Shown one piece after another: positions 1 to 5,028 of a DNA stretch of 15,167 bases. Position numbers and translations under genes: made by a program. The notes below the pieces were generated by a model. It saw only the letters and a list, made by a program, of their open reading frames with translations, was not told the DNA's origin and did not search any database. Origin of the DNA: JAXHNE01 sp038316995 (GTDB lineage Bacteria; Patescibacteriota; Saccharimonadia; Saccharimonadales; JAXHNE01). Every line of letters starts with the position of its first letter. Position 1 is the first letter of the stretch. Location of the stretch: the NCBI GenBank assembly GCA_038316995.1, contig JBBQAZ010000024.1, forward strand, positions 1-15,167, in the 5' to 3' direction.

Positions 1-303
1 AGCAAGTTGCTGCGCAATTATTATATGGGCGCTGCGAACACGGCTAAATTTTAATTTTTTTATTAAATCCATTGCCAAGCCATCATATTGTGCGACCACC
101 CAAAGATTAGAAGGGCGCGACCGCATACGGCATTTTTTACATGTGGCGGAATCAACTGAAAACGAATAGCATACGTAACACCGCGATGGAATCGACTCAA
201 ATGCATCAGGCGCACACCAGTTACAGAGCAGGGAACCTTCAGCTCCACACCCAACACAATTATGGGGTGCAATTAGTGATATGAGTCGCTGCGTAACAAA
301 CAT
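1..303 (-). CDS. comF: ComF-family phosphoribosyltransferase, N-terminal part (runs off the left edge)
   Basis: Reading the minus strand from 303 gives 101 open codons to the window edge. The N-terminal region has four CxxC-type pairs: C16/C19, C27/C30, C42/C45 and C55/C58, the double zinc-finger-like module of ComF/GntX proteins. It is followed by VVAQYDGLAMDLIKKLKFSR, matching the start of the ComF phosphoribosyltransferase domain (Y-x-G-x-...-hydrophobic-K-x-K). The rest of the PRTase domain, including the PRPP-binding loop, lies outside the window. ComF proteins act in the cytoplasm with the DNA-uptake machinery in naturally competent bacteria; that role here is family knowledge, not shown. 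Start choice: ATG at 303 is preferred; an in-frame ATG at 324 would add seven residues (MLLCWVE). Neither has a clear Shine-Dalgarno. An extended -10-like TGTTATGTT ends 8 nt before the 303 ATG, so a leaderless start is possible. The gene is divergent from hsp20. Confidence 0.85.
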   Translation of the reverse strand, partial: MFVTQRLISLIAPHNCVGCGAEGSLLCNWCAPDAFESIPSRCYVCYSFSVDSATCKKCRMRSRPSNLWVVAQYDGLAMDLIKKLKFSRVRSAHIIIAQQLA

Positions 304-502
304 CTCTACCCAACATAACAGCATTGTTGTGATTAATGTGTTGTAAATAACAGCTCTGGATATTGCACCTCTGGTAACTATCGCGCTATACTTGCAAGTA
401 ACAAAAACTCTAAAACTACAACTAACAAGGGAGCACCGATCAGAGCGGTGACTATAGCACCATCAAAATACAGGTGTCCCAAATCTGGAGGGTAACAACT
501 TT
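304..502. promoter_or_regulatory. Divergent comF/hsp20 intergenic region
   Basis: This 199-nt region must hold the promoters for comF (minus) and hsp20 (plus). Visible elements are a perfect 10-bp palindrome ACTTGCAAGT at 390-399 and a short hairpin, CACCG at 434-438 pairing with CGGTG at 446-450, in what is probably the hsp20 5' UTR. No CIRCE-type operator (TTAGCACTC-N9-GAGTGCTAA) is present. I could not pick a convincing -35/-10 pair for hsp20. The palindrome may be an operator, but a 10-bp palindrome can arise by chance. Confidence 0.25.
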
Positions 503-982
503 ATGGCACGCAAGCGCGACGACGATTTATTAATGGAAGATGAACTAACTGCCGCATTTCTTGGTGATGAAGATCTTGGCCCGATCTCAGATGATCCAAT
601 AGACGAGCCTGCTTCAAGCGCAGCTCCACAAGACGACTGGGATGAAGAAGAAGCTGTTCCAGGACAGCTTGCAGTAGATGTATATGAGACTAAAGAACGA
701 TTGGTAGTAAAAGCACGAACAGCTGGCGTTAACAAACAAGAGCTTGATGTCAGTATTGCAGACAACACACTAAGTATCCGTGGAACCTTATCGGCAGGGA
801 ATGAAGAAGACGTAGAAAACTACTTTGTGCAAGAATGTTACTGGGGCGAGTTTAGCCGTAGTATTTCACTACCGGTTCCAGTAAAAGAAGACGAAATTGA
901 AGCACTTCTAAAAGACGGTGTACTTACTGTTAGCTTTAACAAGGTCAAACAAGACACGGTTAAGAAAATCCAAGTACTCTAA
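503..982 (+). CDS. Hsp20/alpha-crystallin small heat-shock protein
   Basis: The 159-residue product is an ATP-independent holdase chaperone of the cytoplasm. The alpha-crystallin domain spans about residues 54-150: it begins near GQLAVDVYETKERLVVKARTAG and contains the family signature A/GVNKQELDVSI...L.IRG, the aromatic/acidic YFVQECYWGEFSRSISLP strand where most homologues have the R-x-x-S-F-x-R-x-x-x-LP pattern, and DGVLTVSF close to the canonical A-x-x-x-x-GVL-x-hydrophobic motif. The C-terminal IQV gives the usual I-x-I/V oligomerisation motif. The first ~50 residues are unusually acidic (runs such as RDDDLLMEDE and DWDEEEAV) and look disordered. The ATG at 503 is preceded by GGAGGG at 487-492, 10 nt upstream, a strong Shine-Dalgarno. 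The gene is monocistronic and closed by the hairpin at 1003-1036. Confidence 0.93.
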   Translation: MARKRDDDLLMEDELTAAFLGDEDLGPISDDPIDEPASSAAPQDDWDEEEAVPGQLAVDVYETKERLVVKARTAGVNKQELDVSIADNTLSIRGTLSAGNEEDVENYFVQECYWGEFSRSISLPVPVKEDEIEALLKDGVLTVSFNKVKQDTVKKIQVL

Positions 983-1002
983 GAGCTACACTTATTGAAC
1001 TA

Positions 1003-1036
1003 GTTAAAACCTCCCATCACACCGGGAGGTTTTAAC
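1003..1036 (+). terminator. Rho-independent-type terminator after hsp20
   Basis: GTTAAAACCTCCC (1003-1015) pairs perfectly over 13 bp with GGGAGGTTTTAAC (1024-1036) around an 8-nt loop. The T-run lies inside the descending arm (TTTTAAC followed by TTTA). The A-rich left arm means it could also act on minus-strand transcripts. It lies 21 nt after the hsp20 stop. Confidence 0.8.
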
Positions 1037-1064
1037 TTTATGATGTATTAAAGCTTGAATAAAT

Positions 1065-1099
1065 AAATACACCTTGCCATGTTTCTGCAAGGTGTATTT
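1065..1099. terminator. Second, bidirectional terminator between hsp20 and the pilin array
   Basis: AAATACACCTTGC (1065-1077) pairs perfectly over 13 bp with GCAAGGTGTATTT (1087-1099) around a 9-nt loop. On the plus strand it is followed by a T-rich stretch (TTTTTGTCTTTT including the arm). On the minus strand the arm runs into ATTTATTTATTC. It sits 28 nt beyond the stop of the last pilin gene, so it most likely ends the pilin operon and backs up the hsp20 terminator. Confidence 0.8.
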
Positions 1100-1127
1100 T
1101 TGTCTTTTGACGTAAACAGGGTTATAT

Positions 1128-1553
1128 CTACTCTGCGCCAACAGCTTTTTGGAGTACGAACCTAACAATGACTTGCGCCAATGCTACAACTACTAGACCA
1201 ATAATTGCGTATAGAATGGTGTTCTTTGCACCAGTAACGTTTCCAGAGTCACCACCAGATGTAATGTACTTAAGCCCACCGATGATAATCATAATTACAG
1301 AAACAACACCAACAACAATAGAAAAGACATTAATAACTGTCTCAATAATGTTGTTCACTCTTTCCGATGCATCGTCTCCGGCGCCTGCTTCATCCACGCT
1401 CTTTGATCCACAGTCTATTCCACCTACAATTCCTTCGCTTTCACAGTCGCCAATCTGAGCATTCACCACACCGACACCCGCAAACGTCAGGGCAGAAGCA
1501 AAACCAAAAGCAACGAGTAGGCTCATGGTCATCATTTGTAATTTCTTCTTCAT
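1128..1553 (-). CDS. VirB2/TrbC-like type IV secretion pilin, paralogue 6 (most distal)
   Basis: The 141-residue product has a signal peptide (MKKKLQMMTMSLLVAFGFAS...VVNA, cleavage near residue 32), a short outside segment with two cysteines (CESEG, DCGSK), then two membrane helices (about residues 71-92 and 110-133) separated by the loop GGLKYITSGGDSGNVTGAKN. This helix-loop-helix with a GG-hydrophobic-K-Y-hydrophobic-T-S-x-GD loop is the VirB2/TrbC-type pilin topology common in CPR secretion loci. RBS: AAAGGA lies a few nucleotides before the ATG. Its core is nearly the same as the next gene upstream (1660-2022), pointing to recent duplication. It is separated from that gene by 106 nt containing its own promoter-like sequence, so it may be expressed independently, as expected of a major subunit; that is inference. 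Confidence 0.85.
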   Translation of the reverse strand: MKKKLQMMTMSLLVAFGFASALTFAGVGVVNAQIGDCESEGIVGGIDCGSKSVDEAGAGDDASERVNNIIETVINVFSIVVGVVSVIMIIIGGLKYITSGGDSGNVTGAKNTILYAIIGLVVVALAQVIVRFVLQKAVGAE

Positions 1554-1581
1554 ATTTTGTTCCTTTCAGTTATATGTACTA

Positions 1582-1610
1582 TTTATACCATGCTACGTAA
1601 TTATTTGCAG
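1582..1610 (-). promoter_or_regulatory. Candidate promoter for the distal pilin gene
   Basis: On the minus strand, CTGCAA (1605-1610) and TATAAA (1582-1587) are separated by 17 nt. The -10 is good and the -35 weak. It lies about 28 nt upstream of the ATG at 1553, leaving room for the Shine-Dalgarno. No hairpin was seen between the upstream pilin stop (1660) and this site, so read-through is also possible. Confidence 0.4.
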
Positions 1611-1659
1611 GGGTTAGCTCTCTTGAAATAGGTTTTTGTCTTATTAAATAACTATAGGA

Positions 1660-2022
1660 CTAAGCTGCTTTGTCTAGAACAAATAGCACAATAATCTGCG
1701 CCATTGCTACAACCACAAGCCCAATAATCGCATAAAGTATCGTGTTCTTTGCACTAGTAACATTTGCAGAATCACCACTAGATGTAATGTACTTAAGTCC
1801 ACCAATGATAATCATGATGACAGCCACTACACCAACCACAATACTTAGCACATTGATAACAGTAGAAATGATGCCGTCCACACTTGTTGTCGGAGCTGGC
1901 CCGGTAAGACCTACACCTGTTCTTACATCGTCACCCGTGGCTGCAAAAACAGGGGTAGCAACACCCAAAAGACTTACGGCCGTAATGGCTATAACTACTA
2001 GGCTTGTTAATTTTTTAATCAT
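1660..2022 (-). CDS. VirB2/TrbC-like type IV secretion pilin, paralogue 5
   Basis: The product is 120 residues from the ATG at 2022. A signal peptide (MIKKLTSLVVIAITAVSLLGVATPVFA, cleavage before ATGDD) is followed by a short T/P-rich segment and the two-helix pilin core, with loop GGLKYITSSGDSANVTSAKN between the helices. The frame is open 14 codons further upstream, to 2064, but that would put charged residues ahead of the signal peptide and overlap the upstream gene by 20 nt. AAGGAG lies 8 nt before the 2022 ATG, which settles the start. Of the six copies this is the closest to 1128-1553; it is a likely pilus subunit of the adjacent VirB4/VirB6-type machine. Confidence 0.86.
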   Translation of the reverse strand: MIKKLTSLVVIAITAVSLLGVATPVFAATGDDVRTGVGLTGPAPTTSVDGIISTVINVLSIVVGVVAVIMIIIGGLKYITSSGDSANVTSAKNTILYAIIGLVVVAMAQIIVLFVLDKAA

Positions 2023-2044
2023 GTAAATTCTCCTTAACTTATAT

Positions 2045-2434
2045 TTATAATTTATCAAGTACAAAAATGATAATCAATTGTGCCGACATGGCAATAACTA
2101 AACCAACAATAGCATAAAGTATAGTGTTCCTGGCACTAGCAACATTGCTAGAATCACCAGATGACGTTACAAACTTTAGCCCACCAATAATAAGCATGAT
2201 TACACCGATTACTCCAGCTGCAATACCCAGTAGTCTTATGACTCCGCCAATTGCAGAATCTTGCCCTAGAAAACCACTCCCATTCTTACCGGGATTTGCC
2301 GAACAAGCTGTTGGCTTTGGTCCCGTAGCAATGTTATTACAAGATTCATCAATAATATTAGCTGCTGAGACCTGCTGAACACCAATAAATGATGCAATCA
2401 TCAGCAAACAAAGTGCCGTAACAATTATTTTCAT
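2045..2434 (-). CDS. VirB2/TrbC-like type IV secretion pilin, paralogue 4
   Basis: The 129-residue product has a signal peptide (MKIIVTALCLLMIASFIGVQQVSA), then an outside segment with two cysteines (ESCNNIA, TACSANP) that could form a disulphide. The pilin core follows: helix about 63-86, loop GGLKFVTSSGDSSNVASARN, helix about 106-127. The start overlaps the stop of nothing downstream but its ATG shares ATGA with the upstream gene's TGA (2431-2434), indicating translational coupling. AGGGG lies about 7 nt before the ATG. It belongs to the same minus-strand operon as its neighbours. Confidence 0.86.
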   Translation of the reverse strand: MKIIVTALCLLMIASFIGVQQVSAANIIDESCNNIATGPKPTACSANPGKNGSGFLGQDSAIGGVIRLLGIAAGVIGVIMLIIGGLKFVTSSGDSSNVASARNTILYAIVGLVIAMSAQLIIIFVLDKL

Positions 2435-2727
2435 GTCGTTGCCCCTATGACAAAAGTAACTATGGTTGTTGCAAATATGCAGACTGCAAGTCCGATTAGG
2501 GCATAAATAATCGAATTCTTTGCGGTATTAACTTTTCCAGGATCACCGCTAGAAAGCGTAAACTGAATTCCTGCAATGATTATTACAATGACAGAAATTA
2601 TTCCGGCCACAACAAAAGCCATTCTTATAACTTCAGCAATACCGGTGTTGCTGCCGCCAGGCAAGTTAATCTTGTCCTTAGGAATAACGCTAGCTGCAAA
2701 ATTATAAACTGTACTTAGTATTCTCAT
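2431..2727 (-). CDS. VirB2/TrbC-like pilin paralogue 3, short form without a clear signal peptide
   Basis: The 98-residue product is the shortest of the six. The N-terminus (MRILSTVYNFAASVIPKDKI) lacks the long hydrophobic signal peptide seen in the other copies. The two-helix core is intact: helix about 33-55, loop AGIQFTLSSGDPGKVNTAKN, helix about 73-95. Both ends overlap neighbours by 4 nt (ATGA), so it is embedded in the coupled operon. It has no in-frame upstream extension that would clearly supply a signal peptide without running into the upstream gene. It could insert by its first helix as a signal anchor, or be a minor or accessory subunit. Confidence 0.82.
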   Translation of the reverse strand: MRILSTVYNFAASVIPKDKINLPGGSNTGIAEVIRMAFVVAGIISVIVIIIAGIQFTLSSGDPGKVNTAKNSIIYALIGLAVCIFATTIVTFVIGATT

Positions 2728-3185
2728 GGTGTTGTTCCGCTCGTCAAAGCTTTTGCCACTATATTAACTATCACCGCAGCCGACATAGCAATAACAAGAC
2801 CAATAAGGGCATTTAGTATCGTTCCTCTGGCATTTTTAGCCTTGTCTGGCTGGCCAGCACTAGTAATAAAAGTAAAACCACCTACAATCACAAAAATAAC
2901 AGAAACAAGTCCAGCTATCGGCATAAGAATTCCAAGAATCCCAAAGGCAATACTTGTCACTACCACTCTTAGGTTAATTTCATCGCCGCTTGGGGTTGAT
3001 TTAGTCGGAAACTCAACATTACAATCTGTCGTATTGTCTACCGGTAAGTATTCATACCAAGTTGGAATAACTCCAAGAAACCGTCCTTTACATGCGGCTT
3101 GTGCGGGTTGAGCGGGGAACAATACCAAAAAACTAAATACAATTACACTAATCTGAACGAATAATATGGATAGAACCTTTGTCAT
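2724..3185 (-). CDS. VirB2/TrbC-like pilin paralogue 2
   Basis: The 153-residue product has a signal peptide (MTKVLSILFVQISVIVF..., cleavage near PAQA before ACKG). An outside segment of about 40 residues contains two cysteines (ACKGR, TDCNV). A long hydrophobic stretch (about 76-107), the loop GGFTFITSAGQPDKAKNARG and a last helix (about 124-146) follow. The loop has Q in place of the D found in most copies (SAGQPDKAKNA against SSGDSxNVxxA). A strong AGGAGG lies 10 nt before the ATG, inside the coding end of the upstream gene, whose TAG stop directly abuts this ATG. Confidence 0.85.
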   Translation of the reverse strand: MTKVLSILFVQISVIVFSFLVLFPAQPAQAACKGRFLGVIPTWYEYLPVDNTTDCNVEFPTKSTPSGDEINLRVVVTSIAFGILGILMPIAGLVSVIFVIVGGFTFITSAGQPDKAKNARGTILNALIGLVIAMSAAVIVNIVAKALTSGTTP

Positions 3186-3758
3186 CTAAAATAGTCCTCC
3201 TGGTACAATCCACTGCAAGAATGCAGAAGTGAATATATAGGCTGCAAGCGCTAGCATTGCGTTAATAATTTTAGTTCTAGCCGCCTGTACAGCCTGTGGG
3301 TTGTCGCGCGCAGCTGAGTACTGAATACCGCCAACCACAATCATTATAACAACTACTATTCCAACAAGGGCAGTTAGTATATTCACAAAGTCTGTCAGGT
3401 ATCGAATAATTCCACAGTTAGCATAGTCAACCGTTACACATTCAGTGCTTGGATCAGATTTAGGGTTAGAGCCACCCGTGCCATTTACGGGGCTACTTGT
3501 ATTATCAATCTTCTCGGTTCCACCTTTTCCATTTGGGCAATGCACACTGTCTCCAGATTTTAACTTAGAGGGTTCAGAGCAAAATTGATTCACTTCATTT
3601 TGAGTAAAAGGACAGTTAGCGCCTGTTCCTGGCCCAACTGGACCACCAGGACAACCATAGTCTGGCGTAGCTGCATGTGTTGTTGTTGTCATAAATGGCA
3701 GACAAATGAAGAGACTTATGAGCAGAACTTTTGCTGTATTTTTGTATTTTTTTATCAT
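3186..3758 (-). CDS. VirB2/TrbC-like pilin paralogue 1, long form with a cysteine-rich outside domain
   Basis: The 190-residue product is the first gene of the array and the most diverged. A signal peptide (MIKKYKNTAKVLLISLFICLPFM...THA) is followed by about 85 residues rich in G, P, N, S and containing six cysteines (YGCPG, ANCPF, FCSEP, VHCPN, TECVT, ANCGI), then two membrane helices (about 124-146 and 164-185). The inter-helix loop is GGIQYSAARDNPQAVQAART, without the SGD seen in the other copies. There is no Shine-Dalgarno; the -10 box TACAAT ends 7 nt before the ATG, so the message is probably leaderless. The divergent loop and long outside part suggest a specialised role, perhaps a tip or priming subunit, but this is inference. 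Confidence 0.82.
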   Translation of the reverse strand: MIKKYKNTAKVLLISLFICLPFMTTTTHAATPDYGCPGGPVGPGTGANCPFTQNEVNQFCSEPSKLKSGDSVHCPNGKGGTEKIDNTSSPVNGTGGSNPKSDPSTECVTVDYANCGIIRYLTDFVNILTALVGIVVVIMIVVGGIQYSAARDNPQAVQAARTKIINAMLALAAYIFTSAFLQWIVPGGLF

Positions 3759-3765
3759 TTATTTG

Positions 3766-3794
3766 ATTGTAGCCCGATTTTAATAAATTGGCAA
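3766..3794 (-). promoter_or_regulatory. Promoter of the pilin array, leaderless type
   Basis: On the minus strand TTGCCA (3789-3794) and TACAAT (3766-3771) are separated by exactly 17 nt. Only 7 nt (CAAATAA) separate the -10 from the ATG at 3758, so initiation would begin at or next to the A of the ATG. Confidence 0.7.
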
Positions 3795-3799
3795 CTTCC

Positions 3800-3828
3800 T
3801 TGGTTTCATAGATATATTATGGTATAGT
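3800..3828 (+). promoter_or_regulatory. Promoter of the rightward secretion genes
   Basis: TTGGTT (3800-3805) and TATAGT (3823-3828) are separated by 17 nt. The gene at 3857 follows with AGGAG/GGAG Shine-Dalgarno sequences at 3841-3850. The -35 box is only 5 nt from the -35 box of the opposite pilin promoter, giving back-to-back promoters. Confidence 0.65.
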
Positions 3829-3856
3829 AGGTTTATAACCAGGAGTGGAGTGAACA

Positions 3857-4972
3857 ATGGCAAAACAATTTGATCCAGAACAAGATACAAGTAAGTTGCA
3901 CGAATCAACACCCTTACCCTACGAAGGACCAGTGAGACATACCGGCGAAAACGTCGTTCCGTTAACGAATGAAGAAAGAACACGCCTAGAGGCTATTACT
4001 GGTGAGGGTGATATACCTATGCCGTACCCTGGGCTAGTGGGAACTTCTGGCGATATGGTTACGGAACCTGATTCAGATGAACTCCAGCCCTTAGCAGAAT
4101 TACTTAAAACACCATATCAAGACCAAGAAACTAATGAAAAATCAGGCCTTGGCGTTGGCGCTAAAATTGCACTTGGTGTTGGTGGGATAGCTGCTGTTGC
4201 AGGAGGAGTATTGTTCGCTCTATCAGGCGACGGAGACGAAGCTAGAACTAAAACAAATACCGAAGTAATAGAAGACACTCCATCTAGCACAGTCGTTATA
4301 AATCCTATCGACACACCAACTCCAACCGCTGATCTAACCACCCCGGACAACCCAGCTAACCTGGATATTGTTGAAAGAAAAATTGTAAGTTTTGATGTGT
4401 CTGGCAGTAGTTTTGTTGATGTGCCGAGCGTACTTGACATTAGAAACCTTTACCCAACCGACCTAACAGTCAAAATGCAAAAAGGTGAAAGTAATTATGA
4501 TATACCTACAGTGAGAGACCCCAACGTTAATGCAAATGCTGGGGCTGAATCAATAATGGCGCTATGGGCTTGTTATTTGACTACTGGCGATGACGGCTGC
4601 CTGACAACTCTAACAGACAGTACTGACGTTAAAAATTTTCTAAAAGAACAGAGAGACACCGATTACGCACCTCGTACCAATCAGTATCCAGATATTCAAG
4701 CAAGTTTTATTGATAGGTCTGAAGATCCAGCTGAATTTAAATTCTACAGTGACGGTGAAGGCGGAACGCTAGAGCTCAACAATGGAACTCTAATGTATGG
4801 TGCCGTAGAATATGACCCAGAATGGCAAACACTAGCACCAAACTTGAAACGACTTGAAAGAATAGTAGACAAATTGGTCTTTCAAGTAAAAAGTACTATC
4901 GACGAAAACGGACGATCAACATTCAAGGTTACAACTCTTAATTTAAAAACCTCTATTACACCCAGTCAATAG
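3857..4972 (+). CDS. Single-pass membrane protein of the secretion locus, unrecognised family (VirB8/TcpC-like topology)
   Basis: The 371-residue product is not assigned to a family by me. Residues 1-95 are hydrophilic and cytoplasmic. They contain a repeated motif, TPLPYEGPVRHTGENV (18-33) and IPMPYPGLVGTSGDMV (53-68), of the form P-[LM]-PY-x-G-x-V-x-x-[TS]-G-x-x-V. One membrane helix (about 97-122) follows, then a T/P-rich linker (about 135-168) and a ~200-residue outside domain with two cysteines (WACYL, DGCLT). The topology (cytoplasmic tail, one TM, external globular domain) matches VirB8 and the Gram-positive TcpC/OrfG scaffolds, which carry NTF2-like folds; that match is by topology and context only. 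The ATG is supported by AGGAGTGGAG at 3841-3850. It is divergent from the pilins and precedes the VirB6-like gene. Confidence 0.8.
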   Translation: MAKQFDPEQDTSKLHESTPLPYEGPVRHTGENVVPLTNEERTRLEAITGEGDIPMPYPGLVGTSGDMVTEPDSDELQPLAELLKTPYQDQETNEKSGLGVGAKIALGVGGIAAVAGGVLFALSGDGDEARTKTNTEVIEDTPSSTVVINPIDTPTPTADLTTPDNPANLDIVERKIVSFDVSGSSFVDVPSVLDIRNLYPTDLTVKMQKGESNYDIPTVRDPNVNANAGAESIMALWACYLTTGDDGCLTTLTDSTDVKNFLKEQRDTDYAPRTNQYPDIQASFIDRSEDPAEFKFYSDGEGGTLELNNGTLMYGAVEYDPEWQTLAPNLKRLERIVDKLVFQVKSTIDENGRSTFKVTTLNLKTSITPSQ

Positions 4973-5012
4973 TCGCTAATATTTAAACTTATGGTAAATG
5001 TGTGTATGCTTA

Positions 5013-5021
5013 TGCTATAAA
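5013..5021 (+). promoter_or_regulatory. Extended -10 promoter directly before the VirB6-like gene
   Basis: TGCTATAAA (5013-5021) fits the extended -10 form TG-n-TATAAT. It is followed by 7 nt (CATTGTT) and then the ATG at 5029, with no Shine-Dalgarno. There is no good -35, as often seen with extended -10 promoters. This implies a leaderless message. Confidence 0.5.
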
Positions 5022-5028
5022 CATTGTT

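Noticed and set aside
63..272. Minus-strand open frame of 69 codons
   Set aside because: The frame carrying the four cysteine pairs and the PRTase start (comF) is a different minus-strand frame that is open to the window edge; this one is its shadow.
463..768. Minus-strand open frame of 101 codons, Ser-rich
   Set aside because: It lies fully opposite hsp20; its serine richness mirrors the acidic and Glu/Asp codons of the real gene.
1128..3758. The tandem similar units could suggest a CRISPR or satellite array
   Set aside because: The similarity is at protein level in six full genes with different spacing; there are no short identical repeats with unique spacers.
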